The position numbers were made by a program, and so were the translations under genes. Below, piece after piece: positions 1-11,901 of a DNA stretch of 64,000 bases. Location: positions 1,200,294 through 1,264,293 of the forward strand of contig MNCI01013908.1 in assembly GCA_015680685.1 (NCBI GenBank), in the 5' to 3' direction. This DNA is from Gnetum montanum (lineage: Eukaryota; Streptophyta; Gnetopsida; Gnetales; Gnetaceae). Positions within the stretch are counted from its first letter, which is position 1, and the number at the start of each line of letters is the position of its first letter. The notes beneath the pieces are model-generated. The model saw nothing but the letters and a program-made list of their open reading frames with translations, was not told the DNA's origin and did no database searches.

Positions 1-3000
1 GAAATTCACTAAAAGAAAGACCAAAAAGACATGAGAAAAAAATGATTGAAGATGATTTGAAGAAATTGCAAATAAATAAAGATCTAGCTCTTCATAGAGA
101 TGAATGATGAAAAAATTCATGTAGCTGACCCCATTTTGTTGGGACAAGACTAGGATGATAATGATAAAGATAGAATATATGGAATGTATTTTCAATAACA
201 TATAAATAATGAGGAAATATAAGTGATAAATCAAGGTCAAAAAGTCCCTTACTGCAAATAATTTTGCTACCTATGATCAATCCTCTAATCATATGGTGAA
301 ATTAATAAAGATATAAGTGTTGGCAATGGTTTGGGACCATATTGCAAACTTTGGGACCTTCGAATCTCATGACCTTTGGGGTCACAAGAAACGAAGGTGT
401 TCTTCAAAGATGATTTAGGTGCTTGTTGGTTTCTAGCAAAACCAAGGCACAAATACCTCTAAATAGACTTAGTGGTCATGAAATAAACTAAACATAAGTG
501 TTTGTTGTTGTGAATGTTGAATTGGTTGGGTTGTGTATAAAATTGTAATTGGCTATCATAAAAGAAATTCAGCTAACTTTGTCAAATACTGTGAGTTATT
601 AAAGGTTCCTATTTTGTCAAATCACTTAGTCTATATAGTTTTTATAGTACATTACTTGTAACAACTAAAATTTTGCAAAAACGTTTGAGCACAATTCTAT
701 TAATCTACTCCTAATTTTCCTTAGAGAGTTCCACAAGAAACTTAGAAATAGAGAAAGATTCAATGGACTTAGAAAGAGAAAGAAAAGAAAGTAGATTTGT
801 GTGAAATCTCAAATATTTAAGCAAGTTAAATTGACATGAGGAAACACTTTGTAATAAAGCTATTTCAATTCAATCTAACTACAAATTGTCAAAACCCTTT
901 GAGCTCAACAAGTAATTTCATAAAAGAAAATCATATTGGACTACCAAAAATGCTGTTTAAAGGAAAAAGTATGAGCTTTTATTTTGACTAGTTAATAGTT
1001 GTCAAGAATTGCATTCAATAGAGCCTTCAAAACATTTGACAATTTTAGGATTGAAACACCAAGGTAATACACTTTAAAATAATGAAGTTATTTTAGTCGT
1101 CTCAAAATACAAAAGATTTTTCTATATTCTTTATGCTTAAAACAAGTAATTTTGTTAAGAAATTACTATTAAATTACTCTAGAGACTTTTCAACAACATA
1201 AGCTCTTTTATGGAAAACCTTAATAGAAGTCTAATATTGTGCAAAAATAGAACTAGAAAAGTAACCTGGAAAAAAATCCAAAAATTAAATGCCAAGCACA
1301 ATGCTATCTAAACTATTAGCTAAGTAACTAAAACAAAATGGGAAGGAATGAACTCACAAGATTAAAACAAAGAAGCTGAATTGATTCCTTTAGCAAGCCA
1401 TGCTTTATAAGAATTCTTCAAAGTTGCTTCTTCCAAAATCTCCCTCCTCCCCACCTCATTCTATCTTTGAAGGCCCTTTTATAGTGACCTTAGGGTAGTT
1501 ACAACAATCATGAGAAGTTAAAGAGTATTGCAAATATTTAGAAATATGAATTTATAACCACCCTAAAAGTTATAACTTATATGGGAGTTATTAGAAATTT
1601 AAGCTATGGTTGCCACATGTTTTCTTGGTAACAAATATCATGGAGATTATCACAGGGAGTTACAAAAATTAGAGAAATACATGCCATAATTGACAAGTAT
1701 CCCATTAGATAATTATTTAATAAAATCCATTTTTCTTTTAAATGATAACCTTCCTATTTATTTAAAAATATATATGGATTATCATTTAAACTTAAACTAT
1801 AATTTTTACCTATTTTAATATGTGTGTGTGTGTATATATATATATTACTTTAGCTTTGGGCATAACATCTATTATTTAAATTCAATTTTTATGACCATCA
1901 CAAGCCCATTACATGAGGGCAAGAATGAGGGTTCATGGATGCCATGTGGTGAGGAAGGAGGGTTTATCTATTGCGTCGCACTCTTTTCTCTAGTAACTAC
2001 TCTGAGATTTTTGCCATGGTCGCCTGCATCAGCACCACCCAAGATTTAGTATCATTGTTGATGACCTTAGTTACTCAACTCCATGCATATATTGTGTTGT
2101 TGTGTAATGTCATTGCCATAAAGTGCTACCCTTTAACATCATGTTGATGCAACCATTAGAATTGCAGGCATCAATGTTGGCTCTGGCTTGATCCAGTTAG
2201 AGGAAGAATACATGTTCTATGATAGGGATTTGGACTCTAGCAGGGCTTGAACAGAATTGTAGACACCAAAGCAATTAGGGTTTAGGAGTGTTGTTGCTGC
2301 CAAAAATTTTAAGTGTCGTTGATGTCATTTTTTCTTGTTGAAACTGTTGCTACTATGTCATTGGTCCCATTGATGTTGGGCATATGCAGATAGTTCTAAT
2401 GCCATTAGGGTAAACAACTATCATTCATCAAGAAACCATAATGAAGCTACTAAAAAGAATGAGTGTTGGTTGTTTCTTAGAAATTTGAGAGTGTTTTGGA
2501 GGAACAGGGATTTGGAAGATCCAACATTTTTCTCTTTTTTGCCTATTTTTTGTGTTTTTCCATCTAATTTCTAAGTAAAAGCTTTTGTTTTGCAGTCATT
2601 CTTAGATGCTATTCAAGCTTCCTTTCAATTTTGATTTTTTTTGTTCTCTTTATCCATTATAAAGTTTATTTTCTTTTATACATCGAGTAGTTTCAATGGA
2701 AAAGCTTTTCTCTGTAGACATCATTGATCACTTTTTCAAGTTAGAATTATTTAACCTCAATAGGCTTGTTTCAATGTTTGAAAGCTCTCAGATCGTATCC
2801 CCATACCAGGATACTACCATCTTGTATTTTTGATTGATAGCACATATCATTGCATACATATCTATTCATTCTTTGTTATGCACAAGGTGTGTGTACTTGG
2901 GTGTTCACCTCTGCTTTTTAGAAATCTATTTTACAATGCCTTGTGGATACATGTTTTTCTGGGAATAACCATACAAACTCTGTATACCACATCTTCCTCT

Positions 3001-4030
3001 CACAACCCACAATAGGTGCTTCAAAATAATGATTTAACTTCTTTTGAAAACTTTTCACTTTCAACATATAAAGCTTAGCTTAGTGATTCCTTTGCAGCAA
3101 CTCCTAAGAACTTTTACAATTGTTTATGTAATTTGCTTTCTCACACTCATTGTTAAATACATTAACAACATTTGTAACCATTACCATCTAGAGGCACTTT
3201 CGATTTTGTTAATTGCATTCATGTTATGATTTCTTAAAACAAGAAAGATGCCTCTTCATCTTGTGCTACTAGTGCTTTCTCTCAACGAGTTTCTCCTATG
3301 GTGATTAGAATTTTTGCAACTATATAATATAAAGCTTAAATCAATGTATGTTGGAACTTTAATTTTTGATAGAATTATCCTAAACCTTTCATAGGCTTTT
3401 TAATGTAAGCCCCTACAAACTCCATATGCCTTTGAAATTACCAGTTATAACCTTACTTAGGGATTATGTCCTTTAGTTTTCACAGACATTTATACTCTGA
3501 GAACACCAAAAATAACACCTTAATGGTCCACTTCATAGCCCATTTCAAATAAGAATTAAATAGAACTTAGGAATCTCCATAAAAGAGATGGACCAATAAA
3601 TTTTGAGAAGATACAAAAAGTAATTTTCTTTTTAGAATTTAACAATTGAGTAGGAGAAATGGCCTCCCAAACTAGGAAGTTTCTAACCAAATCTACATGA
3701 ATTGCAATTATATGGCAACTTCATTACCAGCGCTCCTACTAAAATAATTTTATTTGATCATATTTAGCATATTAGATTATCTATTGTTGCTCCATGAAAT
3801 GGCATGAAATTTGCTAGCATTTATTTTCCTAACCTTTTCTTAATTTTCTCAAGAGAATTCAAAATATTTTTTGATGAACATTGACTGAGAAATAGAAATT
3901 TATTGCTCATTTTTACATGAAAAGCTAGAAATCTTTTTTAAGAAAAACTTCCACCAAACTTAAGGTTTAATGAAATAAAAACCTCACTCCTAATAAAACT
4001 TAGGAAACTATACAACAAATTCTTATACAA
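1..4030. other. Intergenic AT-rich DNA, no gene recognised
   Basis: I see no coding signature here. The longest open frames are about 60-75 codons, have low-complexity composition, and show no family motif. No LTR end, polypurine tract or retroelement domain could be placed, although some of it may be unrecognisable old repeat. The only simple repeat I would mark is the GT/AT run near 1820. Confidence 0.6.
1820..1847. repeat. Compound (GT)n(AT)n microsatellite
   Basis: A TGTGTG tract runs directly into a TATATA tract. It is a plain dinucleotide microsatellite with no associated gene. Confidence 0.85.
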
Positions 4031-4543
4031 CTATTCTTTAGGTGGGAAGAGAATAGTTAAAGTACCTCTTTTAGGGATTCTCATATTAGGAATTCTTTCA
4101 TATGTAATTTTAGTAGTGATGAATGCTATTCTTTCCTCCTTTTTCCTAGTTGAAGCCTTAGCTTGATCTTCACCCTTATTTTCAACAACTGTCTTTACCT
4201 CTTTTTGATCCAACTCTTGGACTATTAATTTTTGAGATTCTTCCGAACTAGTTGCTTTTGTGTCTTGAGACATGAAAGCCTCTTCCTAGGAATCATCTTT
4301 ATTGAGCTTGCCTTGGTATTCAGCTTCAGTGGTGCATTCATGAAAGTTACCCCAAACATTGGAATGTATAAAGAGCCCATCATTAAGAAATCTAAACTCA
4401 TTTAAAATCCAAAGTAAGAAAGAGCTTTCATTAGATGCTCCACGGGTTGTTACCTTACAATAGGCTCTTAAGCCATGCTTTGGGTAGCATCCTATAACAT
4501 ATGAGATAAAAGGTCTTCTTGCTACCATATCTCTAAGAACCAT
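4031..4543 (-). pseudogene. Unrecognised ORF of about 170 codons with one in-frame TAG
   Basis: Reading leftwards from an ATG at 4543, an 85-codon frame ends in TAG at 4286-4288. The same frame continues through a further 80-codon stretch to 4031, so this looks like one 170-codon reading frame broken by one stop. The first half is hydrophobic to neutral with scattered Cys, His and Trp. The second half is charged (E/K/Q-rich) and starts MSQDTKATSSEESQ. I do not recognise the protein. A TATA box lies about 90 bp upstream of the ATG, which is unusual for a chance ORF. It could be the first exon of an orphan host gene or an extra ORF of a decayed retroelement. No introns could be assigned. Confidence 0.4.
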
Positions 4544-4632
4544 CTTTCTACCTCACACTTAAACACTTTACTTTCTTTTCTCACTTAAGCATTGAATTGA
4601 GAAACAGTGTATTTCCAAGCAATTCACATCTA

Positions 4633-4640
4633 CTTATATA
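4633..4640 (-). promoter_or_regulatory. TATA box upstream of the 4031-4543 ORF
   Basis: TATATAAG on the minus strand, about 90 bp before the ATG at 4543, is a normal plant spacing for a TATA-driven gene with a short leader. The surrounding DNA is AT-rich, so a chance match is possible. Confidence 0.4.
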
Positions 4641-4992
4641 GTGTAAGGTAAATTTGAAATTCTCACCAATTCTACTAACCAACTTTGCCACTTAGCCAAA
4701 ACTTATTTAATTTCCATCATCATATGGTTGGCTAATTCAAATTCCACTCTTTGATTGTTGAAATTAATTCAACACTATGTAGTTATTTAAACCATCACTC
4801 CCACTTACACACATTACAAGTAATGATTACTTTGAGATAATATAAATTTAATATTTAAACTAACACTTTGAATTAAATATTTTAAAACTAATACTTGAAC
4901 ATATACATGTTTTTATTATATCATATATACTTGCCTAAACATATGCATAGGATATACTTACATATACTATGGTTAGATATTATAGAAATATG

Positions 4993-5013
4993 TATTATAT
5001 ATATATATATATA
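4993..5013. repeat. (AT)n microsatellite in AT-rich spacer
   Basis: A run of about ten AT dinucleotides lies in the gene-free, AT-rich stretch 4544-5125, which separates the small broken ORF from the first LTR copy. Nothing else is visible in that stretch. Confidence 0.8.
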
Positions 5014-5125
5014 TTATAACTAAGTATATATACATTAAATCTTGTATATAAAAGTTTATTACTTACTACCATGTATACTTAATATTATTATAGTTACATA
5101 CATATATAGATTACTATATCATATA

Positions 5126-5989
5126 TGATGAACCATATTTTATCTATATTTGATATCGGATAACTGATATCAGGGGCCAAGAAGTGATGTCAGATATATG
5201 ATATTGTGAGATGTGTGCTAACCTATAAATATAGAACTTGGGCACATGATTTGGACATAAGTTTTATCATAGCATAGTAGAGATCTTGCAATTTCTTTTC
5301 TTCAGAGTTAGAATATTTTCCAAAGTGCCCACAACAAGAGTCATTAAGTGTATGGATCTTTATTCGAGCACTGTTGTACTTGAGCATGGTAGTGTATGCA
5401 GCAATAAAGATGAGCTTTCTGATAACTCTTATAGCACCTTGGCTAGATTAATTATTTTATTAATGCATTTAATGTTTTATGCAATTTCATTTAATGCTTC
5501 AAAGTAAGTAACCTAAAGTAAGATAAGATAAGTTAACTAACTTAAATAGCAATTAATTAAGCACATAAGTACGACCACTTCGAGCATGTGCATGATGCTT
5601 GGTAATCCCAGGAACGCTTAATTTTTGGTAACCTAGTAGTGTTATACGTGTTTAGGATGTGCATGGAAAGTGGGATTGGATGCTTATGTTAAGATAGTTA
5701 GTTATTAATTAACAAGTAGATTAGTTAAATTAGATCATAAATTGATTTTCAACTTGTTATTAATCGTAGATGAATAAAATATAAAATAATAAAAATCATG
5801 TGCCTCAATTACACTTAACCATATAACTAAGCTCTACAAGTATAGTTGGAAAGGCAATGATCATCACGATTACATTTGACATCCTGGAACTAGTGTACTT
5901 AGGAACTTAAGGTATGTGAAATTTGACAAGATTATGTGTGAACACTTCTAATTCGCATGGTTGAGCATAGGGGTACTCATGGCTCATCA
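5126..5989 (+). repeat. LTR copy of the B/C/D family, left of element C
   Basis: It starts TGATGAACC and ends GCTCATCA, at 864 bp the size of the other LTRs of this family. It carries the GATATC cluster near its 5' end, TATAAATA at 5224-5231, and the GGTAAYCC repeats near the middle seen in the LTR at 6118. The flanking pentamers (atata and ttgac) do not match, so it is not a clean solo LTR. It is probably the 5' LTR of another element into which C inserted, or a rearranged copy. The 128 bp to the next LTR (5990-6117) hold nothing recognisable. Confidence 0.75.
5224..5231 (+). promoter_or_regulatory. LTR TATA box
   Basis: TATAAATA is followed by a conserved downstream block (CTTGGGCACATG) that also follows the corresponding CTATAAAGATAG at about 6211 in the next LTR. 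Conservation between the two LTRs supports a core promoter. Confidence 0.6.
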
Positions 5990-6117
5990 TTGACATTGTT
6001 TCTAGGGATCTTTTGTTTATTACATGCGTGATGAAGCATCAGTTGGCTATGTTGACGTAGCCATGTCAAGGTAGATGCCTTAATGTAGATGGCTCAATGC
6101 ATGTCATTGAATTTGTT

Positions 6118-6976
6118 TGAATAAAAAGTTAATTTTTTTCATCTTTGATATCAAATACCCAGTATTAGGGCCTAAGAAGTGATCTCAAATATCTAATATC
6201 ATGGTATATGTGCTAGCCTATAAAGATAGCTCTTGGGCACATGGTTTGGACATAAGTTTTGTCAATAGGATACCCAAACTCTTGTAATTTTATTTCGTAG
6301 TCTTAGAGAACAGTCAGTGAGCAGCTACAATGTGGATATGAGTTAGTTGTATAGTGTCTTATTCAAGTGGAAATGTACCTAGACACATTCCATGAATGGC
6401 AATAAGATCAAGATTGATTCTTATTCATTATAGCATTTTGACTTAGATTAGATTTACTTTCCATGCAATTTACTTTTCATGTACTTAGTTAATATTTACA
6501 TTTTCATGCATATTAATGAATTGGTGGAATGAGCACAACTAGTTTTGAGTGTAAACATGTGTTTGCTTGGTAGCCTCAGCAGTGGTATTACTTGGTTCAC
6601 CTAGTAGCATAGCGCTTGGTAATCCTAGTAGTGGATACATGGGTTCATGATGTGTATGGCAAGCTAGGAATAGACACTCATTGCCCATAGGCTAGTCTAG
6701 ACTTTACTTTCCATTGTTAATTAGTATATTAATTAATTTCTTTATTACCATTAGGAGTAGCATAAGGCCAAAACAACATCAATTATCATATGCATCACTT
6801 TGGACTAAATCATATCTAACAAAGCCAACACTAGTCCAAGTGGGAAGACAATGAACTATGATTAAGACATAATGATTTAGATGTCACAACTAGTCCCATC
6901 CATGGAATTCAACCTCATTGTGTGTGAACACTTTTGATTCATATGGTTAGGTGTAGGGGTACCTCATCCCTCATCA
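6118..6976 (+). repeat. 5' LTR of element C
   Basis: About 859 bp, beginning TGAATAAA and ending CCCTCATCA. It is collinear with the LTR copy at 5126-5989 (GATATC cluster, TATA, TTGGGCACATGGTTTGGACA block, GGTAAYCC repeats). The gag start codon of C follows about 130 bp downstream at 7106. The exact first base is less certain than the end because the 5' end has diverged. Confidence 0.75.
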
Positions 6977-7105
6977 GTGTGTTATCTAGAATTTAGTGAA
7001 AAATTATTTAACATCATTGGAGCAAACCCTAAAGTCATATCATACATCAAAATAACTACAATAATTATAAGAAAGCACACTACATTTCTTATCTTCTAAT
7101 ATAAG

Positions 7106-7334
7106 ATGTCTTCTTCTAACATGAGTGATTCTTTGTCCAAGTCTAACAAAGCAAATTTGTAGGTGCCCCAACAATACAGAGTGGTATATGCTCATCTTGA
7201 TGAGTATGTATCCAATTTCACCTTTGTCCTATACCAAGATGAACTACTATGATGGTAAGACATGGAGGGCAACATTTTGTTGCTACCTAATCAATTCATT
7301 CTTGCAATGTTGCAACAAAATCTTATATAGTTGG
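7106..7334 (+). pseudogene. gag: gag N-terminus of element C (interrupted by element B)
   Basis: ATG at 7106 begins MSSSNMSDS. After a short diverged stretch the frame matches the start of the B gag, which begins at 35490 on the minus strand with a similar MSSSH. Both share a block reading roughly VPQQYRVVYAHP(N/D)EYV, then an acidic FVL(H/Y)QDE segment. C has a TAG early in the frame. The sequence stops at 7334, exactly where the LTR of element B begins, and the rest of gag resumes at 36491. This is the N-terminal extension that precedes the capsid-like region. Function as capsid precursor is inferred from position. Confidence 0.65.
7330..7334. other. Target-site duplication of element B, left copy
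   Basis: GTTGG directly before the LTR at 7335. The same five bases follow the other LTR at 36491-36495. Five-base duplication is the rule for Ty3/gypsy integrases. Confidence 0.85.
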
Positions 7335-8204
7335 TGATGAGTGGTGAGGTACCTCTATGCCCAACCATATGAATCACAGACGTTCATGTGCGATCCAGTC
7401 GAATTTTGTAGACTTTAATTACCAAGTACGCTAGAGCTAAATGGTGAGTTCGTGTTGTCTGCTTATTGTTTTCCCAATCCCACTTGTGAAATGCAAGTGT
7501 ATGGTTAAGTGTGATTGAGGCATATGATTTTTGTCATTTTATGTTTTATTGATTTGATTGCCTGAAAATAATAATGAAAGTGAGAGTAACTAAATGCTAA
7601 GTAAACTATGGTCTAATCTAGCCTAACACTAGTAACCATCCCCACATCCTGGACACATCTTAAACTTCATGTAAACACTGCTAGGTTGTCAAACGCTAAC
7701 TGTTTCTAAGCTACCAAGTGTCACATGTATGTTTGAAGGGGTCATGCTAGTGTATTCTAGTTAGTTGCTTAATTAATCAAAATTAATTAATAAATGAATA
7801 ACATTAATGTAAGCTGCATGAAATCATGATATGTAAATGCATAAAGAAAGAAAGTCTCAAGTGCTACAAGGATGAATCAAAGAGCTCATCTTTAGTGCCA
7901 ACACAATGGTGTGTTCAGGTACATTAATGCTTGAATAAGGATCTAATCACACTTAGACTTCTTATTGTGGGCACATGGAAAATATTCTAACTCTCAAATG
8001 AACAAACTACAAAAATTTCACTACTTGGCTTCAAAAACTATTGTTGAATTGTGTGCCTAGGGGTTGTAGTTATAGACCTGGGAGTATTCAGCTATATCAC
8101 ATGCTCAATATCACATCTTGGATCGTGATATCGCGTATCCAATATCATGTACTCGATATCATGGTCACTTCGATATTGGAGCTTATGAAAGACACGATTT
8201 ATCA
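7335..8204 (-). repeat. 3' LTR of element B
   Basis: 870 bp, TGATGAGTGG at the left and GATTTATCA at the right as written. It aligns along its length with the LTR at 35652-36490, sharing for example the CCCAACCATA, GTGTGATTGAGGCAT-type and GATATC-cluster blocks. As the element runs on the minus strand, this is its downstream LTR. Confidence 0.85.
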
Positions 8205-8215
8205 TACCCCCATAG
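8205..8215 (-). other. Polypurine tract of element B
   Basis: On the minus strand CTATGGGGGTA immediately precedes the TGATAA start of the 3' LTR. The same tract borders the LTR of element D at 60859. It is the expected primer site for plus-strand DNA synthesis. Confidence 0.7.
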
Positions 8216-10001
8216 TTGAATGAAAACTTGTCCTCGAGTATAGAAGAGGAGGAACAAGTCCCTTAGAAAATATATTAGGAGGTATGGAATGTTTGATAGA
8301 CATGTAGGGTGACACAAAGGAAACCAAAAAAATACAGAAGTGCCTAAGCATACAACATTACAATTGCGTACAAAATTGGGTGTTCATGATAATAGAAAAG
8401 AACATCCTTGGATCCAATGGACATCCAGCCCATCATGGCAATAGAAGAATAAGGGAGAGGTAGAAGAGATCTAGTGATCATGAATAATCTCCCGTAAGTG
8501 ATATTGTTGCATCCTCCTTGGTGAAGATAGTCCACTTCCAGTCCATGCTCCCCATTGCAATCACAACAAAATCAAGGATTAGTATATAAAGTGTAACACA
8601 TAGTGGTTGAATACCTTGTCTTGTCAGTGATTTTGTCTAGATAAGTTATGATTGTGGTAGATTGGTTGCTTGATAATGTTAGTGGGAAGACTGACAAATG
8701 GTTTAAGTAAGAGAAGCGATCCATAAAATTATGAAAAAGCTTAACACAAGGAATACTAGAAAGAGGGTATAGAATTTCACAATAATAAAAAGAAGGAATT
8801 CACTAAAAATAGTTGTGAAGATGCACATAATTGGATGACATTGATGGGATAAATAAAAGAATTTGATTGTAACAATGTCTAAGGTTAAAGCACTTAACTT
8901 AACTAAACCAAAAGGTATGCAAGTGGGTCCTCCCCAAAGTAGGCACATGCCTTTTATGCCCTTGCATAACTTCAGACCAAGGAGTTTGTGGGCATCATGG
9001 ATGATTAATGATTATGGAAGGTTAAGTACAAAAACCTAGAAGTAACTAACTGGTTAAACCCAACACATCAAACTAGAACATCGAATTAAAACATGAAACT
9101 GGCAATGAGGTAAGGCATGAAAGCATAGATGGATGAGAGAGAGAATGGAATGGAGTTCCTAATTATGATCACATGAAGTCCCTTGTGGAGTTTATGATTA
9201 AATGACTCGGTAGGATCCATCCTTAGTCTAGACTAAAACCAACCACTTTTAGTGACTTCACATTAACATTCTAAGACCAATCCATCCCCTGAGACATAAG
9301 AATGCTTCCAAAAAATAACCACCATTCCCAGAACAAATGCTTGTAGTGCTTTTATTTGGTCTAAGGGATGTGCTTTGAATTTCCATATTTATTATATTTT
9401 TATTTTTTTTGAATAGGAACCACACCATGCAAAGACCCATGCATTTTTACATTTTATTTTGTCCAAGGGATGTGCTTTGAATTCTCATTATTTTTATGAG
9501 GACCACACCATGCAAGGACTTATTTGACTTCCTGTTGTGGAATGACACAGAATGGTGAGAAGTTCATGAGAGCATCCCCACACCAAGAAAATGGAAAAGC
9601 ATGAAGAATACCATGTCCCTTGAAGCCACACCGTGTTTGAACCTTTGATTCCTTCCCAAATTCAGAAACTACACAATTCACAAATTTATTAAGGTTGTGT
9701 TAATGAAAAGGAGACTGCATGTTTCCAAAATAAGGAAAATCATAGAGAGTGTGGATGGGTGGATGATGTGGACTCACTACTTGTTACATGAAAAGAAACC
9801 ATGTTCTAGATATCAGTGATGACATTCAAAGTTAGAAACTAGACATCAATAATCAAATTGCAAATGATACATACATCATCAAGTAGCACATTACCATTGT
9901 CCCTGGAATATTTATTAGCAAAAAGAGTAGAGAATTATACCAAACATAAGAAAACATAGAAGAAAGTAAAATAGTATTCAAGAAATATTAAATATAGTAA
10001 T
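8216..10001 (-). other. 3' untranslated region of element B
   Basis: Non-coding stretch between integrase and the polypurine tract. It is collinear with 60870-62560 in element D; shared blocks include the GGGTCCTCCCCAAAG, CTTCACATTAA and ACCACACCATGCAAAG segments. The small open frames at 8344-8535 and 8703-8948 are not conserved in D, so I do not call them genes. Element 1 interrupts this region at 10001. Confidence 0.7.
9997..10001. other. Target-site duplication of element 1, left copy
   Basis: GTAAT directly precedes the TGAAACACC start of the 5' LTR. The same pentamer follows the 3' LTR at 29145-29149. Confidence 0.85.
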
Positions 10002-10413
10002 TGAAACACCATAAAATTTTGAGACCCTCTTGCTTCACTAGGGTCTTGGAATTTAGGCAAAGGCTTCGACAAGTGCAGCGTCATGATCATTGGGCAGGAA
10101 AATGTAAGCACCAAGGATAGACTGTCCAGTCTGGCAAGTTTTCTACTTCTGTGACTGGCAGGCTTGTTGAACTTACCAACCTGCCCAAATGGATAGTTGG
10201 CCTAGTTGACAATCTACAGAAAGACCATGCCAAGAGCTGTTGACGGTGCTCAGGATGAGCAAAATAGTTCGGCAAGTTTTCTAGTGGAGAAGTCTGCTAC
10301 GCTATGCTATGTTGTGCAGTGGAGAAAACCTTCAAAAAATCAATCAAGTGTCTGAATACAAGTTTTAGTAAGATGTTCACGCAAGGAAAATTCAAAATTC
10401 AGCCAACACATAG

Positions 10414-10805
10414 TGCTACGCTATGCTACGCTACATAGCGTAGCACAACGTAGTAAGGGAGAAACATGTGAAGACCCCTCTACCAAGCTGTTTCAGCAAA
10501 AGAACTACATCTAATAGCATTTTGGCTTCCAAAACTACTCTGTCTTAATTAGCTTTTAGACCACAAGCAAAGTTTTCTTGCAAAACATCGCAATTTTGAC
10601 AGAAATGCAAGTTACATTGGCTACTACACTATGCTACACTACGTAGCATAGCATAGCATAGCAAAGATGTGCATCAATAAAAATGCTCCAAATGTTAGCC
10701 CGACGTGCACCAAGACTTTCAGCAAAAGCTAGTGACTCCAAGCAAGTTTTCTGTTTAAACTGGTGGCTACGCTATGTTGATGTGCTATGCTACATAGCGT
10801 AGCAA
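10414..10805. repeat. Palindromic GCTAY/RTAGC hairpin repeats in LTR
   Basis: Three imperfect inverted repeats (about 10414-10453, 10617-10665 and 10765-10805), each made of GCTACGCTATGCTAC-type arms facing GTAGCATAGCGTAGC-type arms. A partial copy lies at 10296-10315. Related hairpins occur in every LTR of elements 1 and 2, although the spacing between them is unremarkable single-copy sequence. Confidence 0.8.
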
Positions 10806-11008
10806 GCGGCTACACTACTTCAATGTGCTTCATTTCTCGCTTACATTGTTGGCACACCTAATTCTAGCATCTTCAGTTTCGACAACATGGTTGCAGCGTA
10901 GCAAGTTCATGACCATTTTTGCACATCTACGCAGTACGGGCACATCAGCATCTTGTGGGGTCTAGGACACGTGGCATCCAAGCCTCATTTCTCGCATGCT
11001 CCTGGCCC

Positions 11009-11016
11009 TATAAATA
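11009..11016 (+). promoter_or_regulatory. LTR TATA box of element 1
   Basis: TATAAATA within GGCCCTATAAATACC, conserved in all four LTRs (28496, 42474 and 59525 for the others). It defines the U3/R region of the sense promoter. Confidence 0.75.
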
Positions 11017-11662
11017 CCTCAGTGAACGACACTCAAAGGGTTGCATTTTTTGCCCATAAGCAAGGGTAGTTGACTAGTGGGAAAATTTTGGGTTGGCATT
11101 TTTGGCATTAGCAATTTTGGGTTGGCTTCTTTGTTTTGCATTGAAAAAGAGTAGTTGGCTTGTTGGCATTGGGCATAATTTGCTGGCTAGCATTTTGCAT
11201 TGGTTGGCTTTCTCGTTGGCTTGCAAGTTCGTATTCAAGAGCATAGTTGGCATCCTTTGAGTAGCTTGATTACTCTCGAATTCTCTGTGCACCTCCGACA
11301 TTGTATAACTTATTGCACATCTCTCAAACAAGGCAAAGAATTGAACCCTCAACCTTGAGGCGCTGAATTTTCTTACCTGACTTCATTCTAATTATTTCTT
11401 TATTGTTATTGCTATTTAGCATTTCTTCCTTCATTCTTGCATTTATTGATTATCAATTTTACCTTGTGTATTTTGCAATCAAAACAACGTTTACGTAAGG
11501 TTAAGTTACACCGATTAAGTCCCTATCTAATCAACTAGACCATTCAGGGTGCCGTGTTTCCATTTTATCCAACATGACCCTCGCACTGATTTGGGGTTAA
11601 ATTGTTTGCCTGGTAACTTCTCGGTAATTCTAGCCATCGATGTTTTCAGTTGCTACTGTTTT

Positions 11663-11680
11663 TGGCACTAGAAGGAGGGG
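11663..11680 (+). other. Candidate primer binding site of element 1
   Basis: TGGCACTAGAAGGAGGGG lies six bases after the LTR and begins with the TGG expected opposite a tRNA CCA end. The equivalent site in element 2 (43154-43170) is TAGCACTATAAGGAGGG, so the block is conserved. I could not assign the tRNA. Confidence 0.5.
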
Positions 11681-11901
11681 CTTTTGATGCCTTTTTCATG
11701 TCTCACAGGTAGTCTTGCACACTCTTTGTACCCCGACACTCATTAGCGTAAACATAACACCCTTGTAGTTGTTTACGCACCGTGTGGTATAGGTTGGTCA
11801 CAATGATGGTTCCTCTGGAGCCCTGTAGGACGAAAAGCCTCCAATCGCCTCTTGATCGCTCTTTTTTCTTGCTTGCAAACTATTATTTTAACCTTGCAAA
11901 A

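Larger units (their letters stand above)
10002..11657 (+). repeat. 5' LTR of element 1
   Basis: It begins TGAAACACCATAAAATTTTG and ends near TGCTACT, where the canonical terminal CA is mutated. It matches the 3' LTR at 27444-29144. It contains several palindromic GCTACGC/GCGTAGC hairpins in the upstream half, the TATA box at 11009, and a run of TTGGCA-like hexamers downstream. Confidence 0.88.

Noticed and set aside
8205-9996. Envelope-like ORF between integrase and 3' LTR of element B
   Set aside because: Only frames of 60-80 codons, not conserved in element D, no signal peptide plus membrane anchor arrangement.
10414-10453. LTR palindromes as inserted miniature inverted-repeat transposons
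   Set aside because: Arms are only 12-20 bp, there is no internal region and no flanking duplication, and they recur at fixed LTR positions.
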